Below are positions 18,245 through 25,507 of a stretch of 64,000 nt of DNA, piece by piece. Each line of letters starts with the position of its first letter. Position 1 is the stretch's first letter. The translations under genes were made by a program, and so were the position numbers. Below the pieces are notes generated by a model that saw only the letters and a list, made by a program, of their open reading frames with translations, was not told where the DNA came from and did no database searches. The DNA lies in NCBI RefSeq assembly GCF_900099935.1, contig NZ_FNEK01000006.1:1-64000 (forward strand). The letters are read 5' to 3'. The DNA is from Aliiruegeria lutimaris (GTDB taxonomy: Bacteria; Pseudomonadota; Alphaproteobacteria; Rhodobacterales; Rhodobacteraceae).

Positions 18245-19530
18245 CTCTTGCGCGCCAGCTTGTGGTGGGCAGACGCGAAATGCCCCGCCGCCATCGCCGC
18301 CACGATGGAGATTTCTCCACACAGGCAGAGCGCCGCCGTCACCTCGGCCAGGGCCGCCGCGCTCTCCGGTCCCTCCAGCCCGACAAGGCTCAGCGCTGCG
18401 TGCTGGCTGGGAAGGCGCGTGCCGCCGCCTACGGTTCCCACGAGGATATTCGGCATCGTGACCGAGCAGAACAGCCCGTCCTCGCGCCGCTCCAGTCGCG
18501 TGAAGCCCACCGCGCTTTCGGCGACGCAGGCGGCATCCTGCCCGGTCGCGATATAGAAGGCCGCCAGCGCGTTGGCGTAATGGGCCTGGGCGCCGAACTG
18601 GCCGGAAAGCAGCGCGCCGAGCCCTGCCACGCGGCTGTAATCGAGCATCGCGTCGATATCGGTGCGCAGCACCTTTTGGACGATCTCCCCGGGCAGGACC
18701 ACCGAGGCGCTGACCTTGCGCCCGCGCCCGGTCAGGGTTCCGAGCGAGGTCGCCTTCTTGTCGCCGGAGAAATTGCCCTCGACATACCAGCGCTGCGGCT
18801 TGATCGGGCATTCGGCGACCGCCTTCTTGCCAAGGGCGTCGGTCGCGATGGTCACCATGTTCTGTCCCGCGGCTTCGCCGGTGGTGAAGCGGCAAAGCAG
18901 GAAAGCGATGTTGTTGTCGATCACGGGCTCCAGCGAGACGAGCCGTCCGTGCGATGTCGTCGCTTCGGCGGCCTTCTTCAGCTGCTCCACGTTGCTCACG
19001 ACCCAGTCGACGAAACGTCCGGCGCTCAGCAAGCTGTCGAAGACGAAGGCCGGGGAACGGAGCACGCCTTCATAGAGGACCGCTGTGCTGATCCCGCCGG
19101 CCCGGGTGGCGGCCAGGGCGCCCCGCGCAGAGGACGCGACGAGCGCGGCTTCCGTGGTCGCGAGCGGCAGGTGGAAATCTCCATCCGCGTGCAGGCCGCG
19201 CACACGCAGCGGACCAACGACGCCCACGGGCACCTTCACCGTTCCGATCATGTTCTCGATATTGCCCGAGTAGGCTTCGGCGTTTGCCAGTGTCTCGGCA
19301 TCGGCCAGGAGCGCCTCGCTCAGCTCGGATGCTTTCCCCTGTCCGCGAAGCACCGTCCACAAGCTGGTAATTGACGCCGACGATGCCGACTGCGTACCCC
19401 GGAATGGCGCATGCGCCGCATCACTGGGAAGCATGCGGCTTTCGCGACCGTCCTGAAAATACAAGGCCCGCACGCGTTTGAGCATATCGAGCACATGGTT
19501 GGGGACAATCACGACCGTCACCTCCAGCAT
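18241..19530 (-). CDS. HMG-CoA reductase, class I
   Basis: Four-electron NADPH-dependent reductase of HMG-CoA to mevalonate, or of a related acyl-CoA. Numbering from the chosen ATG (429 residues): ENMIGTVKVPVGVVGPL, catalytic Glu127 in LATTEAALVAS, Lys258/259 in GNFSGDKKATS, Asp332 in ATGQDAA, His422/423 in the SAHH near the C-terminus, and GTVGGGTRLPSQ. The cofactor loop is GEAAGQNM in place of the usual DAMGMNM. The DKK segment is the class I (eukaryote/archaea) form. ATG 19530 has GGGAG eight bases upstream; longer frames would start inside the preceding hairpin. First gene of the cluster. Surprising in a group that makes isoprenoids by the MEP route. Confidence 0.88.
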   Translation of the reverse strand: MLEVTVVIVPNHVLDMLKRVRALYFQDGRESRMLPSDAAHAPFRGTQSASSASITSLWTVLRGQGKASELSEALLADAETLANAEAYSGNIENMIGTVKVPVGVVGPLRVRGLHADGDFHLPLATTEAALVASSARGALAATRAGGISTAVLYEGVLRSPAFVFDSLLSAGRFVDWVVSNVEQLKKAAEATTSHGRLVSLEPVIDNNIAFLLCRFTTGEAAGQNMVTIATDALGKKAVAECPIKPQRWYVEGNFSGDKKATSLGTLTGRGRKVSASVVLPGEIVQKVLRTDIDAMLDYSRVAGLGALLSGQFGAQAHYANALAAFYIATGQDAACVAESAVGFTRLERREDGLFCSVTMPNILVGTVGGGTRLPSQHAALSLVGLEGPESAAALAEVTAALCLCGEISIVAAMAAGHFASAHHKLARKR

Positions 19531-19567
19531 CCCGGCCGGCTCCCGCAGCGCGCCGGCAATCATGCCG

Positions 19568-19596
19568 AGCGTACAGACGGGACCTGTCCCAAGCAA
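19568..19596 (-). promoter_or_regulatory. Candidate promoter and operator of the HMGR cluster
   Basis: On the minus strand TTGCTT (19591-19596) and TACGCT (19568-19573) are 17 bases apart, a passable sigma-70-like pair. The spacer contains the inverted repeat GGGAC-N2-GTCCC (19579-19590), a possible operator. A transcript starting at about 19561 would leave a leader of some 30 bases before the ATG at 19530. The -10 is weak, so this is a suggestion. Confidence 0.35.
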
Positions 19597-19752
19597 GAAG
19601 TCGCAAGGCCCGCAAACAGGATGGTCGATTGTCGCGAGGCGATGGTTTCGGGCTTTCCAGACCTGTTGAAGGCCGCCGAAATCTGGACCGCATGATGTGC
19701 CGGGATTGCGGTCTTTCGGACATGGTGGCTGGCTGGAAGGGGCTGCTTTCAT

Positions 19753-19783
19753 GTGAATGCCACGCCGTGGGCGTGGCATTCAC
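19753..19783 (-). terminator. Strong hairpin after the TRAP operon
   Basis: GTGAATGCCACGCC (19753-19766) and its perfect complement GGCGTGGCATTCAC (19770-19783) form a 14-base-pair stem with a three-base loop, seven bases past the stop of the TRAP large-permease gene. There is no T-run on either side, so it is either an I-shaped terminator or an mRNA-end stabiliser. It separates the TRAP operon from the HMGR cluster. Confidence 0.65.
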
Positions 19784-19790
19784 ACGGATA

Positions 19791-21146
19791 TCACCCGTAA
19801 ATCAGGTTCGGCAGCCACGTTATGACCTCGGGGAAGAGCATGCAGACTGCGAGGCCAACGACCTGCAGGAACAGGAATGGAAGCGCCGCTACGAAGATAT
19901 CCTTCATGGGAATCGACGGCGGGGCCACCCCCCTGAGGTAGAAGAGAGCGTAGCCGAAGGGGGGCGACAGAAAGCTCATCTGCATGTTCACGAGGTAGAG
20001 CACGCCAAACCACAGCACGAGGTCGTTCGGGTCGTCGAAGCCGAAAGCGGCCGCCCCAAGGGCCTTGATGATAGGCACGAAGATGGGCACGCAGAGCAGC
20101 AGGATTCCCACCCAGTCGAGAAACATCCCCAACACAATCAGCAATATCTGCATGACGATCAGGATACCCCACGGGCCGAGGCCCGCGCCCTGCATCGTTT
20201 CCTGCACGAATTGCTGGCCGCCTTCGAGCACGTAGAGGCCAACGAAGATCGTCGCGCCGAACATGATCCAGATCACCATGGCGCTGGCCTTGAGCGTGGT
20301 CAGGCAGGCTTCACGGACGGTCGCCCAATCCAGCTTGCGGTGGATCGCCGCGACGATGAAGGCGCCGAAGGTGCCGATGCCGGCGGCTTCCACCGGCGTG
20401 GCGACGCCGGTGAAGATCACGCCCAGCACGATCACGATCAGCGCGATCGGCGCGGCCATCTTGCCAAGCAGGTTGAATTTTTCGCGGGTCGAGACGCGTT
20501 CGCTTTCCGGGATCGGCGGGCCGAGATCGGGGTTCAGGAAGCACCGGAAGGTGACGTAGAGGATGTAGAGACCAGACAGCATCAGGCCGGGGATGACCGC
20601 CCCGACGAAGAGCTCACCCACCGATTGTTCGGCCACCACCGCGTAGATGATGGCGAGGATCGAGGGGGGGATCAGGATGCCGAGTGTGCCGCCGGCCATG
20701 ATCGATCCCATGGCGATCTTCGGATCGTAGCCGCGCTTGAGCATCGCCGGCAGCGCGATGATACCCATCGTGACAACCGCCGCGCCGATCACTCCGACCA
20801 TGGCGGCGAGGATGGTGGAGGCGAGGATCGTCGCCGCCGCCAGTCCGCCGCGCAAACCGCCGAGCAGCTTGTAGATCACGTCGAACATATCGTTGATAAG
20901 CCCGGCTTTCTCCAGCATCGCCGCCATGAATATGAAGAGCGGTATCGCTGAAAGCTGGTAATTCGTCATCAGCGGGAAGATCCGGCTGGGAACGATATTG
21001 AGCGCCCGTGCGTCGCCCAGAACGAACAGGAACACGCAGGCCAGCCCGCCGGTGACGAAGGCCAGCGGCAACCCCGCCATCAGCAGGGCTACCAGCGATC
21101 CGAACATGATGAGCGTCAACAGCTCGATGGAAATTTCGAGGCCCAT
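19791..21146 (-). CDS. TRAP transporter large permease (DctM-like)
   Basis: 451 residues, about 12-13 membrane segments, the sodium-coupled transport subunit of a tripartite ATP-independent periplasmic importer. Typical DctM stretches are present: PLFIFMAAMLEKAGLINDMF, MGSIMAGGTLGILIPPSILA and VTGGLACVFLF at the N-terminus. The C-terminal half includes MFLDWVGILLLCVPIFVP, also conserved. It begins four bases after the small-subunit gene, so the two are co-translated. Ligand is set by the DctP partner (22563-23663). Confidence 0.93.
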   Translation of the reverse strand: MGLEISIELLTLIMFGSLVALLMAGLPLAFVTGGLACVFLFVLGDARALNIVPSRIFPLMTNYQLSAIPLFIFMAAMLEKAGLINDMFDVIYKLLGGLRGGLAAATILASTILAAMVGVIGAAVVTMGIIALPAMLKRGYDPKIAMGSIMAGGTLGILIPPSILAIIYAVVAEQSVGELFVGAVIPGLMLSGLYILYVTFRCFLNPDLGPPIPESERVSTREKFNLLGKMAAPIALIVIVLGVIFTGVATPVEAAGIGTFGAFIVAAIHRKLDWATVREACLTTLKASAMVIWIMFGATIFVGLYVLEGGQQFVQETMQGAGLGPWGILIVMQILLIVLGMFLDWVGILLLCVPIFVPIIKALGAAAFGFDDPNDLVLWFGVLYLVNMQMSFLSPPFGYALFYLRGVAPPSIPMKDIFVAALPFLFLQVVGLAVCMLFPEVITWLPNLIYG

Positions 21147-21150
21147 GGTC

Positions 21151-22476
21151 TCAGTGTCCTCTCGCGATCGTGCGGATATCTTTTGATAGCTTGGAAACGC
21201 CCTGCAGGATCAGAAGCAGCGATCCGACGACCATCATCCATTTCATCGGCCAGAGCGGGATCTCCCACTCGTTGAAGCTGATCTCGCCCCAGCGGATATT
21301 CGGGTCCGTCCAGTCGCCGAAGGTCAGCATACCGAGCATTTCGAAGAAACCGACGTCTCCTCGTGCCCAGTCCGACACCACGGAGTTTCCGGAAGGCACG
21401 GCGATGGCGTCCATTGCGAAGATGTAGGAGGTCACCAGCAGCGTGCCGGCAAAGATGAAGAAAAAGATCGACGTGACCAGATCCGCCCAGGCTTTCTGTG
21501 GCTTGCGCAACGGGGCGTAGAAGATGTCTACCCGAACGTGGCTTTCGGTGAGCATCGCGTAGGATCCGGCAATCAGGTACTGCATTCCGAACATCAGGTA
21601 CATGGACTCGTGGGCCCAGTTGGTCGGCGAATTGAAGACGTAGCGGACGATGACCTCGTAGTAATAGACGAAGACCGCGATCACGGCCCAGTAACTTACG
21701 AATTCGCCAGCATAGAGCGCGAGCCGGTCGATCCAGTTCTCGGCGAAATCGGCATCGCCGCGGCGGGCATCGGGGTCGAACTCGGCGGCCCGTGCCGCCG
21801 TTTCCTCGTCGATCTCGAACTCTTCCTCGTTGTCCTGCTCGGCGAGCGCGCGTGCGCGGCGCGCCAGTCCGGGCAGGAGCACGGCGTCGATCGCAAGCAG
21901 CGCGAGGATGACGAAGAACGCATAGCGCGCCATGCTGTTCCAGAACGCCCGGCCTTCGGCGGCCTCATCGGCAGCCGGGCCGTATTCGGCAAGCTGCGCC
22001 TGCGCTTCCGCGATCCGTTCGCGTCCGGTTTCAATCCCCTTCTCCGCGCGCGACAACGACTTTTCCGCGCGGCGCTTGGTAAAGCTGCCTTCCTCGGCGA
22101 CCTGCACGGCGGCCTGAAGCTCCGGCAGATCCTTCTCGGCCGTCTCGACCCTCTCTGCCTCACGCTCGATCGTTCGTTCCGCGGTCCGCACGTAATTGCT
22201 GGCATCCGAATAGAGCGAGCGTGCCGCGCGCTCCTGCCCGTTTGCGAACAGGATCGCGATGAAAAGCGGGATATAGACCAGTCCCAGCAGGCTGCGGAAA
22301 TAGAAACGGTGCAACCCGAGCAAGCCGCCGGTCACGAGGATCATGTACCCCAGCGGCAAACCATATGTCCGTTCCCCCGGCGCGGTCTTCCGGGCCAGGT
22401 ACATCGCCGCAAGCGGAAACAGGATGAGCCCCACCCAATACATCCAGTGCGGCAAGGTGAAATCGATATTCGGCAT
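21151..22476 (-). CDS. TRAP small permease (DctQ) with TM2-like/coiled-coil N-terminal extension
   Basis: 441 residues, more than twice the usual DctQ length. Residues about 255-441 are a normal four-helix DctQ (YYEVIVRYVFNSPTNWAHES, then ESHVRVDIFYAP). The N-terminal 95 residues contain GGLLGLHRFYFRSLLGLVYI, a TM2-domain-type GxxGxHRFY motif within three membrane segments. Residues about 90-165 are a charged coiled coil rich in Glu, Arg and Ala, followed by another membrane segment and an acidic linker. One continuous frame with no sign of frameshift. The extension could scaffold the transporter or sense membrane state; its role is unknown to me. Confidence 0.85.
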   Translation of the reverse strand: MPNIDFTLPHWMYWVGLILFPLAAMYLARKTAPGERTYGLPLGYMILVTGGLLGLHRFYFRSLLGLVYIPLFIAILFANGQERAARSLYSDASNYVRTAERTIEREAERVETAEKDLPELQAAVQVAEEGSFTKRRAEKSLSRAEKGIETGRERIAEAQAQLAEYGPAADEAAEGRAFWNSMARYAFFVILALLAIDAVLLPGLARRARALAEQDNEEEFEIDEETAARAAEFDPDARRGDADFAENWIDRLALYAGEFVSYWAVIAVFVYYYEVIVRYVFNSPTNWAHESMYLMFGMQYLIAGSYAMLTESHVRVDIFYAPLRKPQKAWADLVTSIFFFIFAGTLLVTSYIFAMDAIAVPSGNSVVSDWARGDVGFFEMLGMLTFGDWTDPNIRWGEISFNEWEIPLWPMKWMMVVGSLLLILQGVSKLSKDIRTIARGH

Positions 22477-22562
22477 GCTTCACTCCAGCTCGACGGCATT
22501 GCGCCGCCACGCGCAAGTGTCCGCGCGCCGGGGCGCGCGGACATTCCTCATGGCTAACGGTG

Positions 22563-23663
22563 TCAGAGATCCAGCGTAAGGCCTTCAATCTGCTCGGGGG
22601 TCACGTAGCCGAGCGAGCCGGACATCATGTAGTCCAGCTGGATCTTGAAGACACGCGCCGCGTCCTTGTCGCGGTTGGCGTATTTGAACCAGATCGGCAC
22701 GGCGACCTCGGTCATCAGCTCCACGTCATCCTGGGTTAGGCGCGTCACCTCGGTGCCGTCGGCCTCGAATTTCGCCCAGGCCTCCTGGTCTGCTGCCTGG
22801 ATCGCGGCGTGGTGCATGTCCGAATAGACATGGGTTTCCATCTCGACGAACTGCTGCATCTGCGGGCTGAGCGCATCCCAGGCCGCCTGGCCGACGGTGA
22901 TGTCCATCAGGTCGACCGGCTGGTAGAGCGACATGAAGCCCGGCGGGCCCATGGAGATGTACTTGGTCACCTGGCTGAAGCCGAGCGCGTAGTTCACGGC
23001 CGGGCCGACATAGTCGGCGACGTCGATCGTGCCCTTCTCCAGCGCCGGGAAGATCTCGGAACCCGGCAGAACCGTGGTCTCTGCGCCGATTTCCGAGAAG
23101 ACCTCGGCGACCATGCCGCCGGGAACCCGCATCTTGCGGCCGGCGAAATCGTCGATGGAGCGGATCGGCACCTTCGAGTGAATGATGTTCGGGCCGTGAT
23201 GCACGGGACCGACGAAATGCATGCCCTGGGCCTTGTAGAGTTCGCGGGCAATCTCGAGGCCACCCAGCGAATAGTAGAACACGTCCCATTCATGCGGGTT
23301 CCGCAACCCGAGAGGATAGGAGGTAAGGAAAGTCGCCGCCGGGATGATACCCTGGGCATAGATCGTGAACGGGTTCACCGCGTCCAGCACGCCGTTCTTC
23401 ACCGCGTCGAAAAGCTGGAAGTCGCCGACGACATCGTTGGCGCCGAACGGCTGGAAGGCGAGTTCTCCTCCCGTTTTTTCTTCGATTGTCGCACACCAAT
23501 CCTTGAAGATCTGCAACCCAACGCCGCCGGGCCAGGATGTCTGGATTTTCCAGGTCGTACCCTGACCTTGGGCAGAGGCGATATGCGGCGCTGCAAGCGT
23601 GGCCGTTCCGGCGGCTGCAATCCCTCCAAGCGCGCCGCGGCGCGTTACCAATTTTACTGTCAT
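22563..23663 (-). CDS. TRAP transporter substrate-binding protein (DctP-like)
   Basis: Periplasmic receptor of the TRAP system, 366 residues. The N-terminus has a twin-arginine-type leader (TRRGALGGIAAAGTATLAA, cleavage after ASAQG), so the protein may be exported folded. The mature sequence WKIQTSWPGGVGLQIFKDW and the conserved MRVPGGMVAEVFSEIGAET segment, with the ligand Arg, place it among DctP proteins of the TakP-like type that bind 2-oxoacids or related carboxylates; the ligand is not certain. First gene of the three-gene operon, which is read away from a 300-base upstream region (23664-23969) with no other gene. Confidence 0.9.
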   Translation of the reverse strand: MTVKLVTRRGALGGIAAAGTATLAAPHIASAQGQGTTWKIQTSWPGGVGLQIFKDWCATIEEKTGGELAFQPFGANDVVGDFQLFDAVKNGVLDAVNPFTIYAQGIIPAATFLTSYPLGLRNPHEWDVFYYSLGGLEIARELYKAQGMHFVGPVHHGPNIIHSKVPIRSIDDFAGRKMRVPGGMVAEVFSEIGAETTVLPGSEIFPALEKGTIDVADYVGPAVNYALGFSQVTKYISMGPPGFMSLYQPVDLMDITVGQAAWDALSPQMQQFVEMETHVYSDMHHAAIQAADQEAWAKFEADGTEVTRLTQDDVELMTEVAVPIWFKYANRDKDAARVFKIQLDYMMSGSLGYVTPEQIEGLTLDL

Positions 23664-23969
23664 TTTTTCCTCCCTAGTCGACGCTCCCGTCTGTTAATCA
23701 ACGGTAAGCCCGGTCGAATATATCGTCGAATGCACAAATTGGTATGTTTTTCTTTCCAATACGATCAAGTCGCTAAGTGCCGCCGACGAAAACGAGAAAG
23801 ATCCGGCGCGGTTAGGCATCATTCCCCCCCACAAATCGATGCGATCAGGTACCGCAGCGGCAATGAAAACAAAGAGTTGCCTTGAATCGATCGCGGTATT
23901 CCGGACCCACTTGTCATCTCGGGGCGGATACGGGCGGCACGGCAGCAAGTGCAGTGCCGCCCGCGCAGA

Positions 23970-24137
23970 TCAAAGGCTGTCAACGGCCTTGTGGTGGATC
24001 GAGGGCCAGGTTTCTTCGGCCTTGCGCAGCGTTTCTTCCGGGTTCTCCTTGTACTTGGCAAAGACGGCGGCGTTGACGAAGAGATAGAGCTTGCCATCGA
24101 CGATATCGGCATAGCGCGGCTTGCAGGTCATGATCTT
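23970..24137 (-). pseudogene. YHS-domain protein, C-terminal remnant
   Basis: About 55 codons matching the end of a YHS-domain protein: CKPRYADIVDGKLYLFVNAA followed by a Lys/Glu-rich segment and TWPSIHHKAV. The metal-binding YHS core that should lie upstream is missing, and sequence beyond 24137 no longer matches. An ATG at 24131 could in principle still start a 53-residue product, but no ribosome site is visible. Remnant of a deletion. Confidence 0.65.
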
Positions 24138-24253
24138 GGTCCTTGAATTGTGCCAATACTTGGCGGTTTCCCGGGGCGGAATGCCGCCGGGATCGGGTCT
24201 TCCGGACCGGTCTGCGGAGCAGATCTGCCGGGAATTCGGTGAATGGAAACTGG

Positions 24254-24304
24254 ACGCCCGGCCCCGACGGGGACGTTGCCTTGGGAACAGACGGGGCCGG
24301 GCGT
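24254..24304. repeat. 13-bp inverted repeat downstream of isochorismatase gene
   Basis: ACGCCCGGCCCCG (24254-24266) and CGGGGCCGGGCGT (24292-24304) are perfect complements separated by 25 bases. It lies about 90 bases past the stop of the minus-strand hydrolase gene. It may form the mRNA 3' end, though no T-run follows. Confidence 0.5.
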
Positions 24305-24391
24305 GGCGACCGATGCCTCTTTTCGGGGACAAGGAGGCGCCTAGTCGGTCGCGGGACGAACTGGCGCGGGAACGGCGCCGAACGTCCGGGG

Positions 24392-25237
24392 TTACTTGCC
24401 GTAGGCGGTTTCGATCGCGCGTAAGGTGTTCTCGGTGTTGTTCACGTCGCTGGCGATCATGCGGAAATTGGTGAGCGAGGCGGCGTAGCCGTCATAAAGC
24501 GGGGTGATCGCGCCAGCCGTCGCGTCGGTGACGACCATGACCTCGAAGCCGGCCTCGATCAGCGAACGCATGTGGCTCTCGGTGCACAGGTTCGAGGACA
24601 TGCCGCCGAGGATCACCTTGTCGATGCCCGCCTTGCGCAACTGGAGCGCCAGGTCATTGCTGTCGGGCCCGTAGATCTTGTGCGGGCTGGTTACGATCAC
24701 GTTGTCACCGTCGATAAAGGGCTTGTAGAGTTCCAGCCAGTCGGCACCCGCGCCTTCGAAACCGTCGAGACTCAACGCATGGGGCCGGTCGAACATGCCG
24801 ATGGAATGCATCAACGTCTCCAGCGTGCCTTCGAAATGCCATTCGTGATCGTGTTCGAAATAGAAGTGCGGCGAGACGAAGACCGGCATTCCGACCTTGT
24901 CCGCCACGTCGAAAAGCGCCGCGAGATTTTCCACCGTACCGTTCGCGGTGATGCTCTGGCCGACAACGCCCCATGTCACGCCATCCGGCGAGAGAAAATC
25001 GTTCTGGGGATCCGTGATTACGATCGCGGTGGTCTCCGGCGTGATCTCGAAGCCCGGCAACGGCAGGCCGTCATTGACCGGCGGCATCCCGGCGGTGACG
25101 GCGCGCGCTTCCATGCCTTGTGCCAAGGCTGTGCCACTTCCCAGCCCGAGGATTGCGGTGCTGGAGGTGAAGGCCATTCCGGCGCCGAGCAGGGCGGTTG
25201 CCAGGTTCATGCCAAGGATATTGCGGGAATTGTTCAT
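24392..25237 (-). CDS. Isochorismatase-family cysteine hydrolase, predicted exported
   Basis: 281 residues. The catalytic triad is visible: Asp in VITDPQNDFLSPDG, Lys in SPHKIYGPDSND and Cys in GGMSSNLCTESHMRS, with the cis-peptide region before it. Family members hydrolyse amides, imides or vinyl ethers. Unusually there is a roughly 45-residue N-terminal leader with a hydrophobic run ending GTALAQG, a good signal-peptidase site, so it should act in the periplasm. ATG 25237 has GAGGAC nine bases upstream. Divergent from an AraC-type regulator across a region with tandem repeats, which probably control it. Substrate unknown. Confidence 0.85.
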   Translation of the reverse strand: MNNSRNILGMNLATALLGAGMAFTSSTAILGLGSGTALAQGMEARAVTAGMPPVNDGLPLPGFEITPETTAIVITDPQNDFLSPDGVTWGVVGQSITANGTVENLAALFDVADKVGMPVFVSPHFYFEHDHEWHFEGTLETLMHSIGMFDRPHALSLDGFEGAGADWLELYKPFIDGDNVIVTSPHKIYGPDSNDLALQLRKAGIDKVILGGMSSNLCTESHMRSLIEAGFEVMVVTDATAGAITPLYDGYAASLTNFRMIASDVNNTENTLRAIETAYGK

Positions 25238-25376
25238 CTTGGTGTCCTCACGTAGATTCATTAATAGGTTTCAATTGGTTGACTTGCGCGCGTCGTGCGT
25301 TTGGCGGTGTGCCTTCCGGGTGGCGTCGCGGTGTCACTGAACATCTTCTGACTACGTTAGGACGAGGCGCCCGGTC

Positions 25377-25416
25377 TTGACCGGGGGTGTCAAAGACTTG
25401 ACCGGGCGCGTCAAAG
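25377..25416. promoter_or_regulatory. Tandem 19-bp repeats, likely regulator sites
   Basis: TTGACCGGGGGTGTCAAAG (25377-25395) and TTGACCGGGCGCGTCAAAG (25398-25416) repeat with a 21-base period, and each is itself an inverted repeat TTGAC-N7-GTCAA. Same-face tandem sites are typical of AraC-family activators. Position is upstream of both the isochorismatase and the AraC-type gene. Which protein binds is inferred. Confidence 0.6.
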
Positions 25417-25427
25417 CCGGCGAGAAC

Positions 25428-25447
25428 CGATCACGCGCGCGTGATCG
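25428..25447. promoter_or_regulatory. 20-bp perfect palindrome
   Basis: CGATCACGCG followed by CGCGTGATCG, an uninterrupted palindrome 11 bases from the tandem repeats and 60 bases before the AraC-type start. It could be a second operator, for example for autoregulation, or a cruciform-prone site. Confidence 0.5.
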
Positions 25448-25507
25448 TTCCAGCCATTGGCACCGCATCCGGCGGTCGGGGTGCAGGATGCAAGAGGATA
25501 TGGCCCC

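Noticed and set aside
19531-19779. Longer reading of the HMG-CoA reductase gene, starting at 19779
   Set aside because: It would begin inside the TRAP operon hairpin (19753-19783) and adds residues unlike any reductase. A ribosome site (GGGAG) and a possible promoter support 19530.
19629-20951. Long plus-strand frame opposite the TRAP large permease
   Set aside because: His/Asp/Arg-rich sequence typical of a shadow frame in a GC-rich genome; the opposite strand encodes a textbook DctM.
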